A stretch of 25,032 nt of DNA, taken from the NCBI GenBank assembly GCA_963610315.1, contig CAVDMV010000020.1, positions 1 through 25,032 on the forward strand, written 5' to 3'. The notes under the pieces were generated by a model that saw only the letters and a list, made by a program, of their open reading frames with translations, had not been told where the DNA came from and made no database searches. A program made the position numbers and the translations under genes. This document shows positions 17,664-25,032 of this stretch, piece by piece. Position 1 is the stretch's first letter, and each line of letters opens with the position of its first letter. The DNA comes from UBA3210 sp963610315. GTDB taxonomy: Bacteria; Bacillota_I; Bacilli_A; RFN20; CAG-449.

Positions 17664-18487
17664 TGAGAAAGTTATATCTTGTAAATGAAATAGGCACTAC
17701 CTATTTTTTTGATTATAGGTCATCTTCATTGATTTCTAGCATTGGTAATCTTGGAGTTGAAAAGCAAAATACTTATGTAGCTTATTCAAATAAATACACC
17801 TGTGTTGAAATTAAAAATCCTCAAACATCACTTGATTTTGAAGTCGTATTTTTAAATGGTTATAATGGTTATTCAAAGTTCCTTGATTTTATTAGAAGTT
17901 CTAATGAATTAAGGCTTTTTTATAGCAATGGCAAAGATACAAAATATGCTTATGTTTCATTTAAATCAATAACCAAAACTGAGCTTCAAAGTAATACAAT
18001 TCAAAGCTCTTTATCTTTGGATAAATTATCTTTATGGCTTAATAAGGTTAATTATCAAATATCAGTTAATGAAGATGTAAAAGGTAAAACATTTCCATTT
18101 GGTTATCCTCATATTTATAGCTCATCATATAATGGTGAAATTTATGTGAAAAATAATGGAGAAGTAAAAGCACCTTTAAATATCATAATTGCAGGTGCAG
18201 TTAATAATCCTAGAGTTGATATTCTTGATGGAGATACGATTATATCTTCGTTAAAGATTATGGTTAAATCTGATGATTGCATTATAACTGTTAATTCAGA
18301 TGAATCAGATCAATTTATAACTATTACTGAAAATGGAGTAACTAAAAATGCTTATCAATTGCAGGATTTTTCATGTGATAATTTTTTATTCATTGATAAG
18401 GGTGAAAAGAAGATAAGATTTAGTCCTGGAGTCAATGCTAAAACGACTTGTAATATTCAGCTTCTTGAAGGGTATGGTGGCAATTAA
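17663..18487 (+). CDS. Phage distal tail protein (Dit-like)
   Basis: 274 residues, directly after the tape measure and overlapping it by one base (TAATG), which is the conserved position of Dit in siphophages of Gram-positive hosts. The N-terminus (LVNEIGTTYFFDYRSSSLISS, then a region ending CVEIKNPQTSLDFEVVFLNGY) and the beta-rich C-terminal half agree with the Sipho_tail/Dit family. Dit forms the hexameric hub joining the tail tube to the baseplate. The assignment rests on gene order plus overall character. Confidence 0.8.
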   Translation: MRKLYLVNEIGTTYFFDYRSSSLISSIGNLGVEKQNTYVAYSNKYTCVEIKNPQTSLDFEVVFLNGYNGYSKFLDFIRSSNELRLFYSNGKDTKYAYVSFKSITKTELQSNTIQSSLSLDKLSLWLNKVNYQISVNEDVKGKTFPFGYPHIYSSSYNGEIYVKNNGEVKAPLNIIIAGAVNNPRVDILDGDTIISSLKIMVKSDDCIITVNSDESDQFITITENGVTKNAYQLQDFSCDNFLFIDKGEKKIRFSPGVNAKTTCNIQLLEGYGGN

Positions 18488-19542
18488 TGGAAGTTATATT
18501 TTTAGATTATTTAACTTTATCTGTACTTGATTATGGATACGCTAATGATAATTTTACGATTATTATTGATAATGTCATACCTCAAAGTTCATCGTTTGAA
18601 ATTAATAAAGAAGCAGTTAATGCTAGTGTAGGCGATTACTTTATCGTCAAAGATAAGAAGATAAACTACATAGGAATTATCACTTCAATTGATTTAAAAA
18701 ATCATGTTACAGAGGTTAAAACAAAAGATTTTATATCAATTTTGGATTATAAGATGAAGTTAACATCATATTCTGGAAACTTATCAATTTATCTTTTGAA
18801 TTTAATAAAAAAGGCTTTTATTTCTAATTCTGATTCACTTCAAAATATGAGTTATTTAACAATCAGTAGAGATGCTGAAGTAGTGAATGGAGCATTAACA
18901 TTTGAAGAAGATACAGTAGATTCTATTTCAAGTGTTGTTTCAACTCTAAATAAAGCCTACTCAATTGGTTTAGTTTATAGCCTTGTTTATGATAATGGAA
19001 AGATATCAGGAATTGACCTTCATATTACAAAATGTAAAAAAGGAGTGACCTTAAAATCTAGCATTGCCTGTATTAGTAATTTAGTGATTACTGATAATAA
19101 CACGCAAGCAGTAAATAAGGTCACTTTTTATCCTAAAGATTCAAATGTTACATACAAAAATACAATCAATTATTATCTTTTCACTGATGGCACAATTTCA
19201 AATCAAAATGATAATACAAAGCGTTATAAATCGATTAATTCACTAGCTAAAACTTACTCTGATAGTGACTATAATTCTTTATACACAACCGCTCAAAAAG
19301 AGATGTTAACATCATCACTTGAGCATTCAATTACATTCGATTATTTGGCAAATAACAAAATCGCACCATTGTTTGATGTCTTAAATGTTGGTGATTTTAT
19401 TGAGTTTATTACACCAAATAAAACATATCAAACCATGATTACAAAGATCACATTTAAAGGAAATATACACACTGCAAATGTAACTCTTGGTGAATATCGA
19501 GTTAGTTTAACAGAAAAAATTAAGCTACTAAGCAAAAAATAA
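18487..19542 (+). CDS. Phage tail-associated/baseplate hub protein (Tal-like, short form)
   Basis: 351 residues, overlapping the Dit gene by one base. The opening VIFLDYLTLSVLDYGYANDNF, the GDYFIVKDKKINYIGIITSID segment and the closing LGEYRVSLTEKIKLL fit the short siphophage tail proteins related to Gp37/Gp44-like hub proteins. Such proteins close the tail tip below Dit. No lysozyme, peptidase or collagen-like extension is present, so it is a minimal Tal without a wall-degrading domain. The assignment is by position and general similarity. Confidence 0.7.
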   Translation: MEVIFLDYLTLSVLDYGYANDNFTIIIDNVIPQSSSFEINKEAVNASVGDYFIVKDKKINYIGIITSIDLKNHVTEVKTKDFISILDYKMKLTSYSGNLSIYLLNLIKKAFISNSDSLQNMSYLTISRDAEVVNGALTFEEDTVDSISSVVSTLNKAYSIGLVYSLVYDNGKISGIDLHITKCKKGVTLKSSIACISNLVITDNNTQAVNKVTFYPKDSNVTYKNTINYYLFTDGTISNQNDNTKRYKSINSLAKTYSDSDYNSLYTTAQKEMLTSSLEHSITFDYLANNKIAPLFDVLNVGDFIEFITPNKTYQTMITKITFKGNIHTANVTLGEYRVSLTEKIKLLSKK

Positions 19543-19554
19543 GGAGGTCTTAAG

Positions 19555-20346
19555 ATGGCTTTAGTAAAAATAACATTCGATGGTAGTAGCGTGTCTTCAA
19601 AACAAGATGCCGATATCAATTATCATTTAACAGGTCTAAAAGCTGATGGAGTAATTAGAGGCTTAGGTGGAGAGCTTGCCGTATCAGCTTCTAACAATTA
19701 CATAACATTTAAAAGTGGCTATGTTCAAATTTATGGAAGAAGATTATATGTTGAAGAAGGTAGTCAGGTTTATATTTCTTTAGATTCAACTAAGAATGGA
19801 TATGTAATTATTCAGATAAATTTATCCAATAATACGGCAACATTAACAAAGGTCGAAAGTGCATCATTTCCAACACTTACACAGCAAAACCTCCATAATA
19901 ATGGTACGATTTATCAAATGGCCATAGCAAAATACTCAAAAACAACCACATCCTTGACTCTTGATTCAACTTTTAAACCTAACTATATTGAAACACCTTT
20001 ATCAGTAGCAAGTCGCGGTTATCAAGATGCAGTAAAGTATGTTGATAGTCGTTATGGTTTTTATACAAAAAAGAACTATGGCACTTCAAACAAATGTACA
20101 ATTTATCTTTATGATGATGAGTATAATACCTATAATTCGACAATTTTCTTTGTGAAATTAAGTGTAGGTATCATGGTTGCAATTCCAGGTAATGGATCAA
20201 GTGGAATGTCAAATGTCACGATTGATTATGTTTATGGTGGAACAAATCATACTCTTGTACTTGGTGCCTCATCAAGTGAAAAGGCATTGATTTTTACCTG
20301 CAATACAACATCCCATTACGTCAAAATGGTTTACGCATATAGATAG
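19555..20346 (+). CDS. Phage baseplate/receptor-binding-type tail protein
   Basis: 263 residues, beta-rich and low in charge. The strong AAGGAGG site fixes the start. The N-terminal half (SVSSKQDADINYHLTGLKADG; YITFKSGYVQIYGRRLYVEEG) matches the common pattern of siphophage baseplate upper or structural proteins that anchor receptor-binding domains. The C-terminal part (from about 180) looks like a small head domain. It follows Tal, where receptor-binding proteins are usually encoded. The receptor cannot be predicted. Confidence 0.65.
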   Translation: MALVKITFDGSSVSSKQDADINYHLTGLKADGVIRGLGGELAVSASNNYITFKSGYVQIYGRRLYVEEGSQVYISLDSTKNGYVIIQINLSNNTATLTKVESASFPTLTQQNLHNNGTIYQMAIAKYSKTTTSLTLDSTFKPNYIETPLSVASRGYQDAVKYVDSRYGFYTKKNYGTSNKCTIYLYDDEYNTYNSTIFFVKLSVGIMVAIPGNGSSGMSNVTIDYVYGGTNHTLVLGASSSEKALIFTCNTTSHYVKMVYAYR

Positions 20347-20358
20347 GAGGATTTAGAA

Positions 20359-20952
20359 ATGGAGTTTATTAAAAATGAATTTATAGATGATGAAGTGCTC
20401 TTAATGTATAGATGTGGTTCATACGCTTTTGGAACTTCAAATGAAAATAGCGATGAAGATTACATTGTTGTTTTAAAGGACTTCAAAGGAATGACTCATA
20501 GGAATAATGGAAAGAAGGAATACTTCATTTATGGTCTTAGAGCATGGAAAAGTAAGATGGAATTTAGTGATTCTTATGATGAGTATAATGAAATCTTTAA
20601 TGATGAAATTATGGCATTTCCAGATAATCTTGTGTATATGTCTGAAACTATAAGACCAGATGTAGAAAAGTATATACGTGTATTTCCTTCTAAAATAAAG
20701 ATCTGGTGCAAGAAAATATATTCTTACTATGATTTCTTTTACTCTAATAATTTTATTGAAAAGAATATGTATCACTTAATTAGAATCAGAAGCATTGTTG
20801 AAAGATACAAAGCGACTGGTTCTTTTTCTTTAGAGCTTTCAAATGAGGTAAAAGAATGGATAGCCAAGTTTAAAGCTGCACCAGATAAGAAACTTTATAA
20901 GAATGAATTAAAAGCAGCACTAGATTATTTTAAAAAGGAGGCTGAGGCTTAA
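20359..20952 (+). CDS. Nucleotidyltransferase-fold protein carried in the phage tail/lysis region
   Basis: 197 residues. The Pol beta-type nucleotidyltransferase signature is clear: GSYAFGT at 20-26 followed by SDEDYIVVL (31-39), giving GSx(3)G plus the metal-binding Asp32 and Asp34. The C-terminal half is helical and rich in Tyr/Lys. Such enzymes transfer nucleotides to small molecules, tRNA or proteins, and include MNT antitoxins and toxins. It has its own AGGAGG site and overlaps the next gene by one base, so it is co-expressed with the lysis genes. It is not a structural gene and looks like cargo; neither the substrate nor a HEPN partner is visible. Confidence 0.75.
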   Translation: MEFIKNEFIDDEVLLMYRCGSYAFGTSNENSDEDYIVVLKDFKGMTHRNNGKKEYFIYGLRAWKSKMEFSDSYDEYNEIFNDEIMAFPDNLVYMSETIRPDVEKYIRVFPSKIKIWCKKIYSYYDFFYSNNFIEKNMYHLIRIRSIVERYKATGSFSLELSNEVKEWIAKFKAAPDKKLYKNELKAALDYFKKEAEA

Positions 20953-21251
20953 TGGATGCAACAAATATCGTTTTATCAATTATAAGCATTGTAGGAACAA
21001 TGTCATCAATTCTTTTTGCTTTCCTAGCTTTCCATAGAAACAACAAAGGAGACCATAAACAAGAAGGAAAGAATGAGGGTGTCCTTATTTCTGATGTTGG
21101 CTATATCAAATCATCAATTGACCGAATTGAAAAAACACTTGATAAGCTAGAAGAAAAATATGATGACTTACATTCAAGAATTATTAAGATTGAGCAAAAG
21201 GTCGATGACCACATTAAAAATGATTCAATTCATGTGAAAGGAGACAAATAA
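20952..21251 (+). CDS. XhlA-like small membrane/coiled-coil protein of the phage lysis module
   Basis: 99 residues: one N-terminal membrane helix (TNIVLSIISIVGTMSSILFAF, about 4-26), a basic linker, then a coiled coil (about 50-92, IKSSIDRIEKTLDKLEEKY). This layout and the place directly before a holin fit the XhlA/haemolysin-type lysis accessory proteins of Firmicute phages. The start overlaps the previous stop (TAATG), and the holin follows after two bases. Confidence 0.65.
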   Translation: MDATNIVLSIISIVGTMSSILFAFLAFHRNNKGDHKQEGKNEGVLISDVGYIKSSIDRIEKTLDKLEEKYDDLHSRIIKIEQKVDDHIKNDSIHVKGDK

Positions 21252-21253
21252 CT

Positions 21254-21634
21254 ATGAACGAAATTTTAATCAATATTATAAGTGTAGTAGTAACATCAAT
21301 TGTGCTTCCTTTACTTTCAATAGCAGGAGCAAAATTAGTACAATTAATCAATTCAAAAATTAACAATAACAAAGCTGCTAATTTCTTATCCACAGCAACT
21401 ACAATAATCATTAATGCTGTTAGATCTGTATTTCAAACTTATGTTGAAGCCTTGAAGAAAGAAGATAAGTTTGATGAAGCAAGTCAAAAGCTCGCTTTAC
21501 TTAAAGCTAGAGATATTGCACTTAATCAAATGACTGATGATGTTAAGAATTATATTACCTCAACTTATGGTGATTTGGAAACGTGGATCACTACTCAAAT
21601 TGAATCTACTATTAACATTTTAAAGAATAAATAA
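21254..21634 (+). CDS. Phage holin, LLH family
   Basis: 126 residues with one strong N-terminal membrane segment (NIISVVVTSIVLPLLSIAGAKLV), an amphipathic middle (ATTIIINAVRSVFQTYVEALK) and a helical C-terminal domain (LLKARDIALNQMTDDVK). This is the layout of the LLH holins (Lactobacillus phage LL-H type). Holins open the membrane at the end of the lytic cycle. It ends the phage block. The expected endolysin gene is missing, so any lysis role would need an enzyme from elsewhere. Confidence 0.8.
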   Translation: MNEILINIISVVVTSIVLPLLSIAGAKLVQLINSKINNNKAANFLSTATTIIINAVRSVFQTYVEALKKEDKFDEASQKLALLKARDIALNQMTDDVKNYITSTYGDLETWITTQIESTINILKNK

Positions 21635-21707
21635 GCAAAAAGAATTCTGACTTTTCAATTAAATACATTCATTTTTATACATTTATTTGCATGTATTGGA
21701 GATAAAT

Positions 21708-21736
21708 TTGATTTTTAGGTGTATTTATGTTAGAAT
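21708..21736 (+). promoter_or_regulatory. Strong sigma-A promoter upstream of the protease-lipoprotein pair
   Basis: TTGATT at 21708-21713, exactly 17 bases, then TAGAAT at 21731-21736 preceded by TGT (extended -10). Transcription would start near 21743, leaving a leader of about 210 bases before the protease start. Confidence 0.75.
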
Positions 21737-21837
21737 ATTATCGAAAAGAAATGCTATAAGAAATGCTATCTAAACTCTAAAAAAATTAAATGAACTTTAA
21801 CATTTTCAAGTCGATTCAACGTATTGGGGGCGCATAT

Positions 21838-21924
21838 ATGGAAAGAATGAAAAATACATATTATTTGAAAATAATTAAGGCAACTTTAATTATGCTCAAA
21901 TTATCTATTGATTTAATGCTATAA
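21838..21924 (+). CDS. Possible 28-codon leader ORF
   Basis: ATG at 21838 after GGGGGCG, 28 codons, TAA at 21922-21924, ending 32 bases before the protease start. The peptide (MERMKNTYYLKIIKATLIML then KLSIDLML) is basic and then hydrophobic. It lies inside the protease leader transcript. It may be a small membrane or regulatory peptide, or chance; the ribosome site is only a partial match. Confidence 0.3.
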   Translation: MERMKNTYYLKIIKATLIMLKLSIDLML

Positions 21925-21956
21925 CAACTATGCTTTTTAATTATGTGGAGGAAAAA

Positions 21957-24155
21957 ATGAAAGGAAGAATTTTTGCTTTATTAAGTTTAACTGTTTTACT
22001 TTTTGCACACTTAAGTGTTAGTTCAGAATCTCACAATACTATTTATTCAAATGATGCTCCTAGACTAGAAAAAATAAATCAAAGTTATTATATAGATGGG
22101 CAAGAAGCATTGGAAGTTGATACAATTATAAATAATGATAGTAGTAATTACCCAAAAAGTATAATCGAAAGTGATGCACAAGAATGGAATATCGCAACTA
22201 AAAATTATACTAACAACACTTTACAATTTATTAATTTTGATCAAAATCATTATTCATTTAGACAATTTGCATTTGATTCAAATAATGCTAGCAATTCAAA
22301 AAAATCTATAGTTAAAAATGTTCATTCGAATAATCAAACAAAAATAATAAGCGCTGATGAATCATCTTCTGCTACTTCAGATAACATTGTTGGAACGGAA
22401 AAATATAATCATTCGATGAAATCAATAATAGGTTCTGATGATAGAAAATTAATTTCTAACCCTAATTCATGGCCATATAAAGCCGCTGAACAATTAGTTA
22501 TAAAATATGTTGTTCAAAATAATGTCACTGGAAATCAAGATAATATGTATTTCATTGGAACAGGATTTTTAGAAGGACCTGATTTGTTGGTTACTGCTGG
22601 CCATTGTTTATATGGTGATGTAACAAATAGTGGTGATTACGAAGACCATATAAATAATCCACGTTTCGCTGATGAAATCTATTATTATCCAGCTCGAAAT
22701 GGAAATGTAGATCCATATGGTGGAGTCAAAATTGAACGTTCATATATTGAAAAAGAATATTATTTAAATCAACAAAAAGATTGGGGATGTTGTAAATTAT
22801 CTAATCCTATAGGTAATCAAACCGGTTGGTTTGGTAAAATAAGCAATTTTTACGAAAAAAATTATGAAATTACAACATTTGGATATCCAGGTAGTAAAAG
22901 TGGTTTTATGTATAGTTCTACAGGAATTATGACTAAATTTGAAGATAATGGTTGGTACTATAGAACAAATTTAGATACAGAAGGTGGACAAAGTGGTTCA
23001 CCATATAGAGTGACAATAAATGGTAACACATATGTTTGTGGGATTCATACTTATTCTGTAGGAAATTCTTATACTGGTGGCATTAGAATTGACAGTTTTA
23101 TGTTTGCTTTTTTCAATAGTTTTGTAACTGGAGATAAAGTTTACCAGATTAAACCTACAGATTATAACTATGCTGATGCTTATCCAGTTGATTCATATAC
23201 TGAAAACACTTTTGTAAGCCATAGCCTTGATAATGGCTTGGATTTTAGAACAAGAAGATATAGGACAGGATATATTCACAACGAGTATATTGTTATGTCA
23301 TCTATTCGCAAGGGAATTCCTAAAAACGAAGCAATGATTGAATATTCATTTAATTCACCTGTTACACGTATTGAAGTAGATTTAGCTTATTGGCGTTCGG
23401 TTTCTAATGAATGGTTATCCAGTTCAAATGGATCGGCTGTATTGCAAATTAAAAATGGTGAAGGGTGGTCTAATAAATTTGATTTGCTATCAAAAGAAAC
23501 AGCCTTACCAACTAATAGAAGCAATCCTACAACATACACAATTGATTTTGACCATCCTGTTTATGTTTTTAGATTTTTTTGTCATTATAATGGTACGTCA
23601 ACTCTAGATTCTAACCGTGGTAGGATATGTATCGGCAATATGAATGTATGGATGCAATCAGAAAATTATATGCCTCTAAATGGTTCTGAGTTGGAATATA
23701 AACCAAGCGAATGGAATAATAATAGTATGAGTAACTACAATTGCTATGCATATGCTCTAAATACAAAACTTCATGGTTTTATGCAACCAGGAGCAAGTGA
23801 TTCAAGCTATAATCCGTATGATTCAAACTATTTAACAGGCTCAAAACTGTATGAATATGTGCTACTTGATGGACAAAACTACAATTTTTCATTTAAACCC
23901 ATTGGTAAATATGATGCTTGTGACATAGGATATTATAAGGTAGCTTTAGTAATAGCTCCAAATCGAGATTATCATTGGTATAGGCAAAATTATGATGGAA
24001 CATGGTCGCATAAGCCAGGTGGAACAGCTGTTACAGATCTTGATCGAAAAGGTAATCTTATTTATGATCCTGAATCCTGTGATAGAACAACTGGTTTTCC
24101 ATCGTATTCTGAATTTGTAGGTTTTTATCAAGTTAATGTGAGTAATATGATTTAA
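21957..24155 (+). CDS. Secreted V8/trypsin-like serine protease with C-terminal Cys/His domain
   Basis: 732 residues from the ATG at 21957, chosen because GGAGG ends 5 bases upstream and the product then begins with a signal peptide (MKGRIFALLSLTVLLFAHLS). An Asn/Ser-rich propeptide-like region (about 25-165) precedes an S1B (glutamyl endopeptidase-like) domain with His216 in VTAGHC, Asp275 in KDWGCC and Ser346 in EGGQSGSP, a complete triad. Residues about 405-570 look like a beta-sandwich. The last 150 residues hold NCYAYAL (Cys596), DYHWYRQ (His673) and WSHKPGG (His685), suggestive of a papain-like or amidase fold. It is probably an exported enzyme acting on proteins or the wall. Its stop is followed closely by a lipoprotein gene. 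Whether it is phage cargo or host is unclear. Confidence 0.85.
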   Translation: MKGRIFALLSLTVLLFAHLSVSSESHNTIYSNDAPRLEKINQSYYIDGQEALEVDTIINNDSSNYPKSIIESDAQEWNIATKNYTNNTLQFINFDQNHYSFRQFAFDSNNASNSKKSIVKNVHSNNQTKIISADESSSATSDNIVGTEKYNHSMKSIIGSDDRKLISNPNSWPYKAAEQLVIKYVVQNNVTGNQDNMYFIGTGFLEGPDLLVTAGHCLYGDVTNSGDYEDHINNPRFADEIYYYPARNGNVDPYGGVKIERSYIEKEYYLNQQKDWGCCKLSNPIGNQTGWFGKISNFYEKNYEITTFGYPGSKSGFMYSSTGIMTKFEDNGWYYRTNLDTEGGQSGSPYRVTINGNTYVCGIHTYSVGNSYTGGIRIDSFMFAFFNSFVTGDKVYQIKPTDYNYADAYPVDSYTENTFVSHSLDNGLDFRTRRYRTGYIHNEYIVMSSIRKGIPKNEAMIEYSFNSPVTRIEVDLAYWRSVSNEWLSSSNGSAVLQIKNGEGWSNKFDLLSKETALPTNRSNPTTYTIDFDHPVYVFRFFCHYNGTSTLDSNRGRICIGNMNVWMQSENYMPLNGSELEYKPSEWNNNSMSNYNCYAYALNTKLHGFMQPGASDSSYNPYDSNYLTGSKLYEYVLLDGQNYNFSFKPIGKYDACDIGYYKVALVIAPNRDYHWYRQNYDGTWSHKPGGTAVTDLDRKGNLIYDPESCDRTTGFPSYSEFVGFYQVNVSNMI

Positions 24156-24169
24156 TGAGGAGAATAAGT

Positions 24170-24988
24170 ATGAGAGTAATAAAAAAATGTCTATTCTTAA
24201 TTATAGGATTATTATCAATTTCTTCTTGTGGAAATAATATGGAGGGTAATACATTGAAAAATCCTGAAATAATTGAAAAATATAAAGAGTATTATCAATA
24301 TGGAGAAGCTGCGAAAGGCATAGAAGTTTATGCTTGGAAAGAGTCTTCCGATTGGTTTTGCGTCTTAACTGGTGGTACCAATATGCTAAAAACCACTTAT
24401 GAAATAAAAAAACTACAAGACGATTTACCATGTCCAATCAACACTATGAAAGAAATATTGAAATCTTATAATAAGACTTTTGCTATTCCTTATGTTGCTA
24501 GGGTATCAAATCCTCCAAAAGAAGAAGAATTAACTCATAATTTTGATGTCGATACGTTAAAATCGGATAATGAATTTCTCGAAATTCTTATGAAACTTGG
24601 TATATCTTCTAAAGACTATTTTAATCAGAATTCTAATTATGAAAACAATAGTAATGAATCAAGTGACAATAAAAGTGAAACAGATGAAACATTTTTGGTT
24701 AAAACTATACCTAATAGTTTCACCTTTCATGACTCCGTGTATGTTGATAAAAATATAAGAGTTGATAATAATCGAATAGGACAACTACTTGGTTATATTA
24801 TCCGTCAGGATGACATTGATGATTTTTTAAAGATGTATCCAAATAATGAATATGTGATTTATGATAGTGTATTCGATTATTACAACAAGAATAGGGTTCC
24901 ATTCTTTAGCATTAAAGATGATGATGACTTGAAATATATTTGTTGTAATAATGAACTGTATGTAAAAGAAGAAATATATGTAGAATAA
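24170..24988 (+). CDS. Lipoprotein of unknown function
   Basis: 272 residues from the ATG at 24170, chosen because GAGGAG (24157-24162) lies 7 bases before it; an earlier in-frame ATG at 24155 lacks this site. The start gives a lipoprotein signal: basic RVIKK, hydrophobic core LFLIIGLL and lipobox ISSC with Cys20 as the lipidation site. The remainder is acidic and Asn/Asp-rich, with a low-complexity NSNYENNSNESSDN linker (near residue 155) between two globular halves. The family is not recognised. It starts 15 bases after the protease stop, so the two are probably one transcript and may act together at the cell surface. No terminator is seen before the window ends. Confidence 0.8.
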   Translation: MRVIKKCLFLIIGLLSISSCGNNMEGNTLKNPEIIEKYKEYYQYGEAAKGIEVYAWKESSDWFCVLTGGTNMLKTTYEIKKLQDDLPCPINTMKEILKSYNKTFAIPYVARVSNPPKEEELTHNFDVDTLKSDNEFLEILMKLGISSKDYFNQNSNYENNSNESSDNKSETDETFLVKTIPNSFTFHDSVYVDKNIRVDNNRIGQLLGYIIRQDDIDDFLKMYPNNEYVIYDSVFDYYNKNRVPFFSIKDDDDLKYICCNNELYVKEEIYVE

Positions 24989-25032
24989 GAAAATTATGTA
25001 GTTTATAAAAGATTTATTAAAACAAATTTTGG

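Larger units (their letters stand above)
14676..21634 (+). mobile_element. Truncated siphophage prophage (tail and holin genes only)
   Basis: A colinear late-gene block in typical siphophage order: tail chaperone-like part, tape measure, distal tail, tail-associated protein, receptor-binding-like protein, XhlA-like protein and holin, nearly all with strong AGGAGG sites or one-base overlaps. Its left edge is a fragment of an early gene (DNA polymerase) fused to the chaperone, so terminase, portal, capsid and major tail genes have been deleted. No lysin follows the holin and no integrase is in the window. I found no repeat of the tRNA-His 3' end that would mark attachment sites. Confidence 0.85.

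Noticed and set aside
1..25032. Use of TGA as tryptophan (mycoplasma code)
   Set aside because: TGA ends hsdR and Trp is encoded by TGG in all genes; no in-frame TGA was needed to explain any intact gene.

Overview
Organism. The window is very AT-rich. It carries typA, an RNase J paralogue and a tRNA-His as its only clearly core genes, uses strong AGGAGG-type ribosome binding sites and the standard code (hsdR ends on TGA, tryptophans are TGG), and has a Sec/lipoprotein export style typical of Gram-positive cells. This fits a low-GC Firmicute of the Bacilli/Erysipelotrichia or non-mycoplasma Mollicute-like gut lineages. The species cannot be named from the sequence.

Layout. (1) 1-4800, minus strand: a decayed AAA+ ATPase gene (stops plus frameshift), then typA/bipA and an RNase J2-like gene, each with its own promoter and terminator. 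(2) 4828-4988: a free-standing tRNA-His(GUG) with promoter and terminator. (3) 5114-14206, plus strand: a type I restriction-modification island. A patch of short direct repeats resembling the end of an insertion sequence comes first. One tight operon follows: small XRE-type HTH protein, membrane-anchored unknown protein, hsdM, hsdS, hsdR and an ImmA/IrrE-type zinc peptidase, closed by a strong terminator. hsdM carries a one-base frameshift in a run of seven A. (4) 14207-14675: a scar with inverted repeats and a decayed reading frame. (5) 14676-21634: a truncated siphophage prophage. It opens with an ORF that fuses a piece of phage DNA polymerase to a tail assembly chaperone-like protein, then has tape measure, distal tail, tail-associated/baseplate and receptor-binding-like genes, a nucleotidyltransferase cargo gene, an XhlA-like membrane/coiled-coil protein and an LLH-type holin. 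No integrase, terminase, capsid, major tail or lysin gene is present. (6) 21708-24988: a promoter, a possible 28-codon leader ORF, a secreted V8/trypsin-like serine protease with an additional C-terminal Cys/His domain, and a lipoprotein directly behind it.

How the genes work together. The restriction operon shows translational coupling (1- to 4-base overlaps), so HTH protein, membrane protein, HsdM/S/R and peptidase are probably made together. A DNA-binding protein at one end and an ImmA-like peptidase at the other suggest, but do not prove, induction control like that of ImmR/ImmA mobile elements. The prophage remnant has intact tail and holin genes but lacks any head, so it cannot form a phage by itself. 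The protease and lipoprotein are probably host or cargo surface functions.

Main points for a second look: the polymerase-chaperone fusion marking a large prophage deletion, the hsdM homopolymer frameshift, the HTH/peptidase-bracketed restriction operon with its unknown membrane protein, the phage nucleotidyltransferase, the degenerate metal site of the RNase J paralogue, and the two-domain protease.
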